From contig OY540814.1 of assembly GCA_961205875.1 (NCBI GenBank), forward strand, positions 8,848,993 through 8,912,992: a DNA stretch of 64,000 bases, given 5' to 3'. The notes beneath the pieces were generated by a model that worked only from the letters and a program-made list of their open reading frames with translations, was not told where the DNA came from and searched no databases. The translations under genes and the position numbers were made by a program. Shown here piece after piece: positions 12,946 to 25,353 of this stretch (position 1 is its first letter; each line of letters starts with the position of its first letter). This DNA is from Sialis fuliginosa. Lineage: Eukaryota > Arthropoda > Insecta > Megaloptera > Sialidae.

Positions 12946-13257
12946 CTGCAAGAGACTTCTGAATGTTTTTTAACCGATTTCAAAAAACAAGAGGTTCTCA
13001 ATTCAATAAATACTTATATTTTTATGTATGTTTGTCGACAAATATTCACCGATTTGGACGTTTTTAGTTTTATTTTTTTAAGAGTACACTCCCGAGGTGG
13101 TCCTATATAAATTTTATCAAAAACTGACCATGGACTTCTTAGATACGTCACTCGAAAATACAAATAAAATAAAATAAAATAAATAAATAAAACCGACTTC
13201 AAAAAAAAAACCCTAAAAACACTAACAAGTACATAATAATTAATGTTAACAGTTTTT

Positions 13258-13385
13258 TTCAGTCGGTGCCTTTTCTCAGTAACTATTGAACGGATTTCAT
13301 TCCGGTTTTCACTAATGGATAAAGTGTTTCGCGAGGAAGGTGTAATTTATGGATATTTACCCAGGTAACGCCGGGTTCAATGCGT
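13258..13385 (+). repeat. Dispersed repeat, copy 2 (pair of 5,105-5,225)
   Basis: It contains AACTATTGAACGGATTTCAT and ends CGCCGGGTTCAATGCG, matching the complement of 5,105-5,225. This style of sequence is typical of insect RTE-like 3' tails and derived short repeats. Confidence 0.5.
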
Positions 13386-13389
13386 ATAA

Positions 13390-14945
13390 TATAAAATAAC
13401 ATGTTTTTATTAAATATCATCTTATAGTTTTTAATAATAGTGAAAAAATAGTAAAAAACAACAATAAATAATCAGTATTGATAGTCATTCCATGCTGGGA
13501 AGTTGGTTGTGTCGACCTCAAAGGTCGCACTCCACAGCTTCTTTATGTGTAATTTTAATATTTAAGTATATGAAAAAATAATATGAAATAAATAATAATA
13601 ATTTAAGGATAGTATGATAACCGAAAATAAATAATTATCTTAAATTGTTTTAATTTTGTTACTATAGATCACGTCGTGCATTCAGATGGAGTAGAGGAGT
13701 AAAACTTTTTTTTTATTATATAAAATTTTAATTTTGTTATATATCTTGCTATAGATAACAGTTTAGTAAAATATATTGACAAATTCGGAAGGGGGAGGGG
13801 TCTGACCCCTACCCCCATGTGTGCGCCTATAACGGGGGATAATTTCAAATTGTTTATTTTAACTTTACACTAAAATTAACATAATTTCAACTTAACTCAA
13901 AACAGTTATCTAGCGACATCTATTGGCGGAAGACCATAATATCTACATAAATATACACCACAGATTAAAACCTAAATTACAGATTTTAATTTTCATAATA
14001 TACAAATAAAAATTCCCTGTTTTATTATTCTAATTTGTGTAAGTAGCAAACCATATGCCCATGGGCACCATGGCGCCTGCCGACCGTTTTACATGTGTGC
14101 GACTTTGATAAAAAAAACTATTTTAATATTCAGTAAAATCAAACTAATTAGAAATATAAACATATTTGATTGAAAATAATTATTTGTTTATAAATATATT
14201 AATATCTCATTCATAAAAGAAGCTGAATCCATTGCTAAATCTGAAAGATTAAATAAAAAAATAAAAATATTTTTTTTTACATAAATTTTATTGAATTGTA
14301 TTTTTTTATAAAATCATGGACCTAAAAATAAATATTTACATAACTATACACAAACAATGCAATAATCTAGTCTACATATTCAATGTTGTTACAAATCGAA
14401 TAAACTATTCGATAAATATACTTGATGTCTGTTGTTCAATTACGTTATTTTTATTTGTAATTATTAAAATTGCTTAGTCCATTTTTTTAAATAAAAAATG
14501 ATAATTGTTCCAATATAAATAGATCCAATACAAAATTGATGAAATTATTACATGACATACTTTTATGTTAAAAATGTAAAAGATAAATAATTGAAATAAT
14601 AAATTAAATGATATAATAAATATGGCAATTTTTTATAAAATTAAAATTACAGCATATGCAATGATCAACTGGGCATAAATTAAAATTAAAAGGAACAATT
14701 TTTGTTGTTGTAACATACTCTTAACTATACAAAAAATTCTATAATGTGATTTTTATAATATATTCATATCAGATATATTAATAATATATCAACATTTACT
14801 TACATTTAGTAAATACACATAGAAAACTTTTATGTATTTTATAATATTGCTAACGAACAAATAATTTCAGATATTACTTTATTAACATTATCAAAAACAC
14901 GTACTAATAAAATCATTAATCTGTTCAATAGATTTTTGTTTGTAT
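13390..14945. other. AT-rich spacer with fragments of hAT-like ends
   Basis: A G-rich phrase at 13,770-13,835 (ATATTGACAAATTCGG then GGGGGAGGGG) matches 41,200-41,270, which ends GGATACGCTACTG in hAT-like fashion. The remainder is AT-rich and shows no gene. Confidence 0.4.
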
Positions 14946-14948
14946 AAA

Positions 14949-15045
14949 ATAATTAACACTTTAATGAAAAATTATGCATTAGCTAAAATTTAAATAGTTT
15001 TCTTTGCTTGTTTGAAGTATATCAATCATTAAAGTGTTAATAATA
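14949..15045. repeat. Short hairpin-forming inverted repeat
   Basis: ATTAACACTTTAATGA at about 14,952 pairs with TCATTAAAGTGTTAAT at about 15,027, enclosing a 60-base AT-rich loop. It is likely a tiny MITE. Only about 16 bp pair, so a microRNA precursor is not well supported. Confidence 0.45.
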
Positions 15046-15399
15046 AATTATACTTAACACTATAAAAATATAACATGAACATGATTCCCTGTATTGCATA
15101 ACGATTAAAATAGAAGACAGTAAAATATGAAACTAGCATAAGTTAAAAATTTTCTATTGGTAATGGTGTTTCATAATTTATTTAAGAAGCATTGGTATAA
15201 GGCACTATTAAATTAAAATATGAAGGCATTTCATAAACTTATTTCATAAGCAGTAGAAAGATGATTATGTAAATTACATATAAAAAATGTGTATATATAG
15301 GTATTAAAAAATAGAATTAGTAAATTTTTGGAATGTAATTTTTAGCATTTAGGCCAAAACAATTAATAGTCACTCAAATTAGATATTTCCTATAGGTGA

Positions 15400-15825
15400 C
15401 AAATGGAATTAATATTTTCCTTGATGGTAAATGATGCCCTTACACTAAAAAAAATAAAAACAAAAAAAATTTCACGGATTAACTAGACAATATTTAAAAC
15501 TTATTTTTACTTTAAATTGTAGCTATAGGGGCTGTTTTGCATGTAATTTTTTTCATAATCTATTAATCGCTGAATAAAACAAAAACATTTGTTTTAAAGA
15601 TAATTTTATCCTCTACAAATTCAATCTCTTGATATTAAATCGTAACTGCAACCGTTTGCTTGCAGTTTTTAAATAAAAACAAAATTGCACCTTTGGTAAA
15701 ATAAAAATTTTATTAAAATAAAGATAGCTGTGTAGCATTTTAAATTGAGTTTTTTGTTTTTATTATTAAGGGCATCATTTCTCATCTATTGGTGCTAAAA
15801 TAATTCCATTTAAAAACCTTTTTTG
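15400..15825. repeat. Inverted repeat of diverged arms, about 0.4 kb
   Basis: Sequence at about 15,400-15,465 (GGAATTAATATTTTCC, then AAATGATGCCCTTA) is answered by the complement at about 15,750-15,810 (TAAGGGCATCATTT, then a diverged partner of the outer block). This is the pattern of an old fold-back or MITE. No coding. Confidence 0.5.
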
Positions 15826-16519
15826 ATTGGTCTATAACATTAAAATGGAATGTTGATTTTAGTTTTTCTAAATAAAAAGACAAATATTACTTTAAAAACA
15901 CAAAATCAGTCATAAAATTTATAGCGATCTATGATGACATTATCAACTATAGTTAATTTATAATATAATTATTTTTCTTATAATATACAGTCATTATCGA
16001 TTAATAACTATTGATTATATAAATGTACTCTAATAATACCTCTTGTAAACACCATAAAATACAATTACAATTTTGAGACTCTTTTTATTAATTGTTAAAG
16101 CAATGAAGAACACTTGACTATTCAAGAACCTACAATTTCAAATCCAAAAATGGTGCCCCATATAAATTTTAATGAGGTAGAATGTTTTTTAAAATTTATT
16201 TTCTAGTTTGTTTATTGTTTATTCTAAAACTTCTTAATCCATAACAAAAATATTTGAGTAAATTTAAAGAAATCGTTGATAACAAAGTTAACATGTGCAT
16301 ACATATGCTTAATAATTACATTTTAGTATATCGGAAAATAGGAATACATAGAATCAATACTGTGTTCGCTCGTCTCTCTGTCACAGCCTTCTACTAAACC
16401 GATTGATCTATAAAGCTAAGATTTAGCGTAAATGTAGCGAATGGTGGGCCAAAAATAATAACCAGAATTATAAATTTTTGGAAAAAAATTTTATTCACAA
16501 CTAAAACACATTTGGCATT

Positions 16520-17195
16520 AGTGTAATATCAAGGGTTATTTTAAGAAAATTTTTCAACTGCATTTACCTTTTTTTTTGCTCTACACTTCAACTACACTTA
16601 ATAACTTCATATATTTTTCAATTCAATTGCTATGATCTTTTTTTGACGTGAATAACGTCTAGTGTTTCAAGCTAAATACTGGAAGGGCATTTCAGAAACT
16701 TGATGTAACGCGCAGAGATCAGTTTTGCACGCTAGCGTAAATTTTAAATCAGTAGAGCAGCTACCACGTGGGTTTTGGTCTCAAATTATAGATTTTGATT
16801 AGATCTACGAGGTACAAGTAAAAATCAAAACATTTAACCAATTTTAATGAGTGATAAATTTAATATTATAAAAAAAAATTAATTTTGTATATCCAAGATT
16901 GCGTTTGTAAATATTAATTAATTAAATTGAAAAAAATTTTAAAAAATTTCATAAAATTTTACAAATATTCAAACGTTTATGTGTAACAAAAAAAATTAAA
17001 GATGTATCAATCCATGAGTTTGAGTTTTATTTAACCCCACTTCACATATTCACGTCAATCTCTCGACTGTGCATCCCGACACAATCACACCCATTTTTTT
17101 AGTTTACACTTCTTATATTTTTCTACTTATAATTTATCAACTACACAAATTAGCTGAAGAAACTACACACTAAAATAACCCTTGCGTAATACCAC
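16520..17195. repeat. Diverged long inverted repeat, about 0.68 kb
   Basis: TAATATCAAGGGTTATTTTA near 16,526 pairs with TAAAATAACCCTTGCGTAAT near 17,173. TGACGTGAATA near 16,645 pairs with TATTCACGTCA near 17,045. Equal ordering and spacing from the outside suggest an old non-autonomous element just downstream of the kinase gene, possibly overlapping its 3' UTR. Confidence 0.45.
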
Positions 17196-17242
17196 TTTAA
17201 GTTCATGTTGGAAAACCATAATTCAATAAAACAAAAATGTAT

Positions 17243-17248
17243 TTATTA
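17243..17248 (-). terminator. Candidate poly(A) signal of the DLK gene
   Basis: AATAAA on the minus strand, about 185 bases beyond the stop codon at 17,432. The region is AT-rich, so chance occurrence is easy; RNA 3' ends are not available. Confidence 0.3.
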
Positions 17249-17431
17249 TAGCACATTAAATATTGTATATAATAACTATTTTGTACTTAAATGGGCATAA
17301 ATATAACAAACGTATTACTTACATTAATTTTGTTACCACTGTTTTCTTTAATACTTCCATCAATAATTAAGATGAATTATAAAATGGACATAAATACAAC
17401 AGACATAAGTAATGACTATTTAAACTGGTAT

Positions 17432-20400
17432 TTAACATTGCACTGCTATTTGATTGGTCTTAGATTCAGGTTGTTGGACGTCACTATCACTGCTATCCGT
17501 TGTTGAGTCTGCAGGTCGCTTTACAGGGAAGTCCTGAGTTGTTGGGGGTGGCGAACTTTCAGATGAGTCACCCTCTTCAGACGCTACTCGCCACCCCCCG
17601 TGTTTTGACCTCCTACTTCGACAACCTGGACCAATTGGACGTCTCGCAGCACTAGAATAAAATATCATTAAAATAGAGACGAGTCAAAAATGAAAAATAT
17701 ATATTATTATGTACCTTCTTCTCCTTAATGAGAAATCACATTGTGTAGATTCTTCTTCCCTTTCTTCTTCTGAGTAACTGTCAGCTCCATCCTCTTCCCT
17801 TAAAATCTGATCATCTGAAACATTACCGTTCTCAGATAACCTCAATACATCATCTTGCATCATTTCCGAAACTTTTCGTCCCAAAGATTCAATTTGATCA
17901 TCATCGCTACATTCTCTTGTTAAATGTCTATTGCAGTTTGAATCATTATATTCAACGTATGTACTGTATACAGGCATTCCCGAATCTACTGTTGAATGAC
18001 TTAAAAATAACGCGTTTCCGTTATAAAGTAGTGCACGACGCGGGGCAGGAATAGTGTCTGTCTGTGTTTGAACATTTTTCTGTTGAGTCTGTCTACTTCT
18101 ATGTTTACGACGCCCCACTAATCGATTACGTACTCCCGATGAAGTTCGAAATCCTGATTCTCGAGCAAGTTTTTCCATTTCTTTCTTTTTCGTTGTGAGG
18201 TCTGCGTGAAGTTGATTTACACGTGATAATTTACGCTGGTAATGTTCTCGCACCTAAAATAAAATCACCGTATTGTTACAATATATTTTATTTTAATATG
18301 AAATCAAAATTCCATAATTTATTTCAGCACTTACTTGTTGTGCTTCAAGCAGTTCTGCATTCCTTCGCCGCACTAACTCTGCGGCATGCGCTGCACTATC
18401 CGGAGCACGTGTGATACCTGCCAATTTCTCTCGCACTTCACTCTGCCACGTTTGTTGTGTAGACAAGTACTGTTCACATGGTACAGATAAAACCTCAGCT
18501 GCAGCAATATCTAAGTGCATTAATATTTGTCTAAACGATGGCCGATTGCGGGATTTTGCATTCCAACACTGTTCAACCTGAAATAAAATAAATTTTATTA
18601 AATATATGATCGTGAAGCTAATATTAAAAATAACTAAACAAATAATTACCAGTAATCTAAAACCTTCTGGACAAGTACCAGGAATCGGCAATCGTAGTGT
18701 ATTTGAACCAACACCCCAGATAATAGCAGAAGAATCAACATCTTTGTAAGGTGCTTCGCCAGTTAAAAGTTCCCATAGAACCACACCATAAGACCACACG
18801 TCAACCTTTTCATTATAAGGTTCACTACGAATTATTTCAGGTGCCATCCATGCTACTGTCCCCGCAAAACTCATCTGCATACTCATTTCACTCCATTCAC
18901 GACTTGTTCCAAAATCACTTATTTTTACCTGTAAAAGATATAATTTTTATTAGAATAGAGTCCACTGAAATATATGTTAAAAATAATGTACCTGTGTATC
19001 TTCAGCAATGAGAACATTTGGACTTTTCAGATCTCTGTGAATAATTTTATGCGTATGAAGATAATGCATGCCAGAAGCTATCTGCCGTGCCCAGGTAACC
19101 ATATGCGATGGAGATATCAGCTCTCCACTTCTGATGAAGTCATAAAGAGGTCCCAGTGCGCAAAACTCCATTATTATACAGTAAAAAGGTGCTTGTGAGC
19201 AAACACCTTGGAATTGAACAATGTTCGAGTGGTCTAATTTCCGCAAATGTCTTATATCAGTCTCACGTTGCTCACGTACTTTCTTCACAGCTACTATTTG
19301 GCCATTTAGTATACCTGAATAGACGGCTCCTTGTGCGCCGGACCCAATAAAAGTTAAATCACTAATCGCTTCAAATGGCACTTCCCAATTATCTGAAAGA
19401 TAAAAATTTACATACATTAAATTGATGGTAAAAACATCTAATATTTAAAAAAATAAACAATTGCTAATGTATGTTTTACAACTTATTTTTTAAAAGAATT
19501 ACACAAAAAATTATTTCATTGTTGTGCATATTTTTTGGTACCGCGAGTCATAATGTAGTTTAAATAAATTATATTTCTTATGTAGTAATTAGTAATTAAT
19601 TATACATAAAGGCAAACAAAAAATTGTCTTAATAAAAATAGTCCTTTTTTAATGTCAACAGACAGTAGGTTGTCAATCCTTAAGTTATGAGATGAATAAA
19701 CCGTTCAAAAACAAAATAATGAATTCCAATTTGTTGAATTTTTTTCATTGATCACCTACTGAAAAAGACAGTTAAAAAAAGAATAAAGTTCATTATCTAT
19801 TTAATTAAAATAACAGAATTTGGTATTTCAATGTTTACTTCATTCTTATCGAGCACTAAAAGGTTAAAGTAATATTCTTAAATGTGTTTTATTTCTAAAT
19901 AATCGAGATAAAACGCGAGATAATAATAATAATAATAGTCTACCTTGTTGTAATTTCTGATCTGTAACACCCGCTTTTCCAATCATAGAAAGAACGGGTC
20001 TCAAACAACCAAATATTCCATCCATCCACCCTTGTTTAGGGTCGGGGGCGCTACAACCTCCAGCAATCACGACAGGGGGTATACATGCTTCAGGACTGCT
20101 ATCGTCTGTGATCCGGGCCCCCACTGGTTCCTCAGTCTCGTTACTGTAATAAAAGTACAGGAAATAAGTAGGGATTCATAGAATGTAACATAAATAATTT
20201 ATACTTTCTAATAAGATTTAATATTGATTTAGTATCGTATTTTGAGTAGTTTTGTGCAAGTTTTGTTTATCTGTTTTTGCTTTCAAAAACATGTACAAAT
20301 TATACATAATTACGAAATCAATCGTTACTGATTTCGTAAATAGAGATGGGTTTTACAGTAGGAATGATGATATAGTATAATATATGAATGATCTTATAGC

Positions 20401-20538
20401 GATTTAAAATAAGTGGTGACAAGTATACCCCATAAAATTCATATATCATTTATGTTATTACATATTTATTAGCACTGCTCACCTCGTAAATAATGTTAGC
20501 TCCCGAGCAAATATATTTAGGCATATAATTTGCGCCAT
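17432..20538 (-). CDS. wnd: MAP3K12/13-type dual leucine zipper kinase (DLK/wallenda), complete
   Basis: MAP kinase kinase kinase of the DLK/LZK family; in animals it feeds JNK and p38 signalling in axon injury and synapse growth. Coding exons: 20538-20483, 20143-19944, 19392-18992, 18928-18650, 18577-18335, 18253-17715, 17651-17432, which sum to 1,938 nt (645 aa) with all phases matching. Visible features: conserved family block [19 protein letters not shown] before the kinase; P-loop GSGAQGAV (102-109); Lys122; HRDLKSPN with Asp206; DFG Asp224; [11 protein letters not shown] activation segment; then the family-specific [10 protein letters not shown] and a basic/leucine-rich zipper region at about 380-430. 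The tail is Ser/acid-rich with a basic patch. It is shorter than the fly and human proteins (over 850 aa), so additional 3' exons or isoforms are possible. The symbol is by family resemblance to Drosophila wallenda; LZK and DLK are not separated in insects. The start ATG in exon 20,538 belongs to one of at least two plausible first exons. Confidence 0.93.
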
Positions 20539-21356
20539 ACTACTAGAGGAGTTATTAATTAATTATTTTCCACCAAAAATACAGAACACAAACACGGTTA
20601 ATTTCGTGAACTATCACAGTATTAAATAAGTCATAAATAAGTCAAAACGAGTATTGTTTTGTTGCCATTTTGTCAAAAAAAAAAACGTCGTTTACGTGCT
20701 TTATCTTTTTGGTGTAAAACCACCGTAATATTAAAAAATATATTAAAATATTTAAAAAAAAAATTTTTTATATACAATCATTAATCAGTACGATTCTGTT
20801 TACACTAATGTATTTTTGAGAAATAAAAATACATATCAATAAACAATACAATACAGAAAAATTAAGATATCAAAATAAATTATTTAACTGATTTTTTTTT
20901 TATTGAAATAAATAAAATACACATTCCTCCTGAGATAAAATAATTACGTTATTTTGTATAAAAGATAAAAACAATTACGAAATACTGGCAGTATTAATAC
21001 AATATGAATATGAAAAGATAACATATTTAAAATGATTGTAAACAATAATATAATATACCTAATACATTCATTATACCTAAAATGTTATAAATGTGTTTGT
21101 AAATAATTTTTTATTCTTTAACTATACATAAAATTAAAAAAATGTTAGTTTGACCCAAAACCGGTGGTTTAAATTAAGGGCCCAAATAATGTAGATACTC
21201 ACATATAGTTTACAAGAGTTGAGTATCCTTTTTTATCTAAAATAACTCCCAGTTTCCCAACCGGATATTAAGAATGTTTTAATAAATAAAGATCGATTGC
21301 CACAATGACATAAACAATGGTACCACGTATGATAAGAACGTTTTATATTTATTTAT
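20539..21356. other. Proximal 5' flank of the DLK gene, AT-rich
   Basis: It holds the presumed proximal transcription start or, if TCCTCTAG just before the ATG is an acceptor, the end of an intron. No TATA box or CpG cluster stands out. The rest is low-complexity AT-rich DNA. Confidence 0.35.
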
Positions 21357-21460
21357 CAAAGTACAGTTGAACTCTGTTATAGCGACATTCTCAGGACAAC
21401 ATGTTTCATGTCGTTATAAGGTAGTGGCACCAGTCTTGGCAAGGACTTCAGTAATAGCAA
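21357..21460. repeat. Fragment of an element with a CAGTTGAACTCTGTTATAGCG terminus family
   Basis: Starting near 21,363, CAGTTGAACTCTGTTATA followed by GCGAC is the type of terminus carried by pogo/Tc1-related insect elements. A related phrase, CAGTAGCACCTCGCAATAAC, is at 24,531. The neighbouring phrase GGCACCAG.CTTGG also occurs near 32,940. No second end or transposase was found. Confidence 0.4.
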
Positions 21461-21574
21461 ATTTTTAATTAAGTGTACTGAATTAGAAATATGTGTTGAT
21501 ATTTTATTACTACCATTTCTGAATATTAATCATTTAAATTCTGGGAAAATACAACTTTTTTAGTTTAATAGAAG

Positions 21575-21950
21575 CTTGTCCAGCCCGTGGCCCGTGAGAA
21601 TAATTTAAAAAAAAACTGCATTGAAATTAGCACGACTAAAAAAAAGGTCTTTAATTTTTATTTTTCCTAATTTAATTTTAATTATTCACTAAAAAATTAA
21701 GAATTGACGCGACCAAAAAAAAAAAACAGGTCTTCAGTTTTATATTTATAATTTAATTTAATTATTCACTAAAAAATTAAGAATTGACGCGACCAAAAAA
21801 AAAAAACAGGTCTTCAGTTTTATATTCTGGCCCGCGGCCCTTAGTAAATTGCTAAATATGCTATGCGGCCCAGTTGGTTCAAAAGGTTGGACAAAGGGGC
21901 GACAATTTTTTTTTGCACAGGGCGGCACTTAACGTAAATCCGCCGCTGCT
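21575..21950. mobile_element. Composite of two hAT-like MITE fragments with a 79-bp tandem duplication
   Basis: An element with ends CTTGTCCAGCCCGTGGCCCG and GGTTGGACAAAG (21,575 to about 21,895) abuts the right end of another (about 21,893-21,949, ending AACGTAAATCCGCCGCTG), which is the family of the complete element at 25,354-25,752. Inside, about 21,670-21,826 is two nearly identical tandem units of 79 bp containing TTAAGAATTGACGCGACC. Confidence 0.6.
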
Positions 21951-23147
21951 TATCAGAAGTAATTTTTATGTTGTAACGGAGTTTTGTCGTATACAAACGG
22001 GATGGATTCTGAGAATAAGTTTAATATATAGACAAAGAAATGCTAGGTATGATTAGGGCAAATAAAAACTGAAAAGGGTAAATCTGATTATGAAATAAAA
22101 TACTGTACTAACAATAAGAGCGTTTATGCAAGACCGGTTCTACTTTTAGTTTAATTATATTTTAGAGATAAGCTTACCTGAAAATAAATAAGTATTCTAC
22201 AAACATACGACCTTCAATAGATTACCTAACACAGTTTTAAGCCTGCATATTTTGTCAAAAATTAAATATTTCTATATTTTGATGTCCAATGTTCAATGTC
22301 AAAATCATTATCAAAACACAATGACATTACATATATTCATCAGTAAAATACTGATTGTCAATCATTATTACACGAAGTAATAATTTTACAGTACATTTAT
22401 ATATTTTTAAATTCAATATTCCTACATTCATATATGTATGTATGTAAAATATTGTAAATATTAAAATAAACTTTATTAATACAAAAACGCTATTGTATTC
22501 TAAAAATATTTGCCCCTTATTTATATGTTCAAATAAATATTTTTCCATGAATATGTTTACTTTAGATAAGTAAAAACGATTGTTTTGAAGGCACTATAAA
22601 ATTTTATTGCTTTTGGGAAAATGTAGGATTAACATAAACACATATTACCCAAACTTATCCACCCAAACAAAAATATTCAGAAAATTAGAGTTTATTAGAA
22701 AATTTCTAGACGTCGTAGTGTGAAGTTTAATTAAAGAAATGAAATAATTATGTAAAAAAATAACTCAAGTATGCATAATTATTACATTCATCAAAATTCC
22801 ATACCATGGATTATTTTAGGAATTTAATTACATTATTCAACAATATCTTAAATATTTTTAATATCGTGTAATATATTGTTATATAATAGGCAGATACACA
22901 TATATTAGTTAAATCAGGAGCGTACTATAGATTTAGATGCCATGGGGAGGACGGGCTTCTCAACTAGTATCATATGCGGAAATGAGTGCTAGAAAATAGT
23001 TTTAAAAATTGCTATTAATAGTGTATACATATTCAATAAAATTGTAATAAATACGTTTATGCTAGGTATAAAATTTTTAAACCTTTATATTTCCAAAATA
23101 AAAATACATACTGCATTTGATCATGTTAAGAGTTTGATGACTATAAA

Positions 23148-23295
23148 CAGGCGCGGATTTAGAATTACCATTTGGGGGTGGGGTGGGGTATGGTCTGTGA
23201 AATGGAAAAAATATACTTTTTCTATATATTTTACTTTAATTTTTGAGCTTTAGGGGGGTCATGTCTCACATGACCTCCCCATGGATCCGCACTTG
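23148..23295. mobile_element. Complete 148-bp hAT-type MITE with 8-bp target duplication
   Basis: The ends are CAGGCGCGGATTTAG and, inverted, GGATCCGCACTTG. It is bounded by perfect 8-bp copies of ACTATAAA (23,140-23,147 and 23,296-23,303), the hAT hallmark. G-rich subterminal tracts face each other. No coding. A solo end of the same family lies at 7,430-7,478. Confidence 0.85.
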
Positions 23296-24118
23296 ACTAT
23301 AAAATTGCATTGTTTTTCTTCCGTAATGTTGCTTTTTGTATAGAGGTTTTAATAATTTACCTACGCTACTGACAACTCTCAATATTGATCAAATAAATAA
23401 ATAAGAATTAGGTATAAAGGGGCCCCAAAAATAAAATTTGTCGTGTCGGCTCCGACTTTTAATAATATAATAATGAAATGGGAATTTTGACCACGTTATA
23501 TATTTTTTTATCGAACTATTTAAATATGAAAATGAGTTTTAATTTTTAGTTAAAATTAAATATTTTTTCCAGTCAAGTAGGAGTAAGGACCTTTTTTTGC
23601 TTTTAAAATAATTAGGTTAATTTTTTGAAAAAATAGGGTACTAAATTAAACTGAAGAGTATTGATCAAAAATTTTACAACGTTGCTATAAGATTTGAATT
23701 TCTCCACCCCAAAAAAAGAGGTCCCGATTTTTTTTTGCCTGATTCCTCAACTATCACAACGCGCTACTGGACCAGCCTTTATAAATGTAAATAAAAAATA
23801 TAACAACACAATTAAATTACAAATAACCTATTAAAATAATGAAACAAAATGTAATATGAGCCATTAATCGTTATAAAAACAGTTCGAAAAACACTGATAT
23901 TACGACCTATGCTCTCAACAACAATAACGATAGATACCGATTTCAATTTTTCATTAACTATACTGCGCCGCATTTTAATGTAGCATATTTTTCATCATTA
24001 ATGTAATTGATTGCAGATTAAAAACTATCAATATTTTCTAAATGAAAACTAAATTTTGAATAGAAATCAATCCATTTTTTAAAACAACAAATTTTTAACA
24101 TTTTAAAACGATACTCAC

Positions 24119-24159
24119 CACTGACTCTTCTTGTTTGTAAGTAGGTAAATGATTTTCAT
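24119..24159 (-). other. Weak candidate alternative first exon of the DLK gene
   Basis: On the minus strand an ATG at 24,159 opens 13 codons (MKIIYLLTNKKSQ) and reaches a strong donor, GTGAGTAT, in phase 2, the phase required by the DLK exon at 20,143. The match in phase has a one-in-three chance and the peptide is undistinguished. It lies about 300 bases downstream of the CpG-rich palindrome at 24,457. Confidence 0.25.
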
Positions 24160-24456
24160 TTTTATCTTTTTTCTTTATAGCACAATATTTTGAGGAAACT
24201 ATCTAATTTGGAAATTGCCAACAGTATGTTATTACTTTTACATACTGATAGCCAACACGTGTAAAATTCTAAATTTAAATCAGAAACAAAATAATAACGT
24301 AATATTATCAAATAAATAGACCAAAATTAAACGTTTAGTGTAATCATATCACCACACAACAAGCACGTAACATGTACTGACTGAGATATAATGTAGATAA
24401 TATGACATCTGCTCACCTCAAACGTCAAACGCGTCAAACCATTTATTTAAAAGTTT

Positions 24457-24470
24457 CAGCGCATGCGCTG
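24457..24470. promoter_or_regulatory. NRF1-like palindrome CAGCGCATGCGCTG
   Basis: A perfect 14-bp palindrome containing GCGCATGCGC, the known binding site of NRF1 (erect wing in flies), which sits in CpG promoters. About 40 bases downstream on the minus strand is a good splice donor (ACGTTTGAG then GTGAGC, exon edge 24,417), so an internal minus-strand promoter with a short leader exon for the DLK gene is plausible. The leader ATG is followed at once by a stop, so it would be non-coding. Confidence 0.4.
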
Positions 24471-24573
24471 AGTTTTAACGAAGGTGAAATGTTGTAGTTA
24501 GCTAGTGTTACACGGGCAATATTATAATACAGTAGCACCTCGCAATAACGGCTACTAGCTTAAGGGACGTAAC

Positions 24574-25077
24574 CAGGGCCCGATCTAGCATTTCCGCCGC
24601 TCCGGGCAAAAATTATTTTTGCCGCCCCTTATATTTAATTATAAATAATAATTTTAAAATATATTTTTTTCAGTAAACAATTTTTTTTTACATATTTAAT
24701 ATTCATAATAAACAATAGAAAATAGTAACAAAGCAAAATTTAATATACTATAGGTAAATAAGGGGAAAGTACATAAATTATAAATAAATAAAATGTAAAT
24801 ACAAAATCATAGCATATATTTAAAAAATTTTAAAAACATTATCAACATTAAAAACATTTTCTTCTAACTTTTTTTTCGGCGAACTCTTTTATAATATTTT
24901 TAAAACATATTTTGTCACATAATTCGTGTTCTATACCAATCATAGCCAATCCACTTGGTCTGTTTCTGTGGCATTGTTGGATTTGATTTTAATTTTGTCT
25001 TTCTACCAATTTTGCCGCCTCTAGAATTTGCCGCTCGGTGTAATTGCACCGGTTGCGCCCCCCTAGATCGGGCCCCG
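24574..25077. mobile_element. 504-bp hAT-type MITE inserted into another repeat
   Basis: The termini CAGGGCCCGATCTAG and CTAGATCGGGCCCCG are inverted with one mismatch, flanked by perfect 8-bp duplications GACGTAAC (24,566-24,573 and 25,078-25,085). The interrupted host sequence reads GGGACGTAAC then TACCATCGGGGTAGTG, which matches the left part of the small element at 29,411-29,514, so this is a nested insertion. Confidence 0.85.
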
Positions 25078-25353
25078 GACGTAACTACCATCGGGGTAGT
25101 GCCCCGAGGCCCCCGAACAATGAAGGTATTTTTTTTTACAAAATCGGAATCATTTTTTTTTAGTCAAACTCATTTTGTTTCAACACGGAGAACATTTTTC
25201 AAAAACAAAAAACCATAAATGAGTTCCATTTATTAATGGTCGTTAAAAAGAAAATACTATTGGTTTTGGTTTTTATTTTCTTTAGGTTATGTAATAAAAT
25301 TATAAGATTTTTAAATACTTATTTAGATTTATAGGGAAATTCATAATGAAAAC

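Noticed and set aside
14949-15045. microRNA precursor
   Set aside because: The paired stem is only about 16 bp with a large unstructured loop; too short for a usual precursor.
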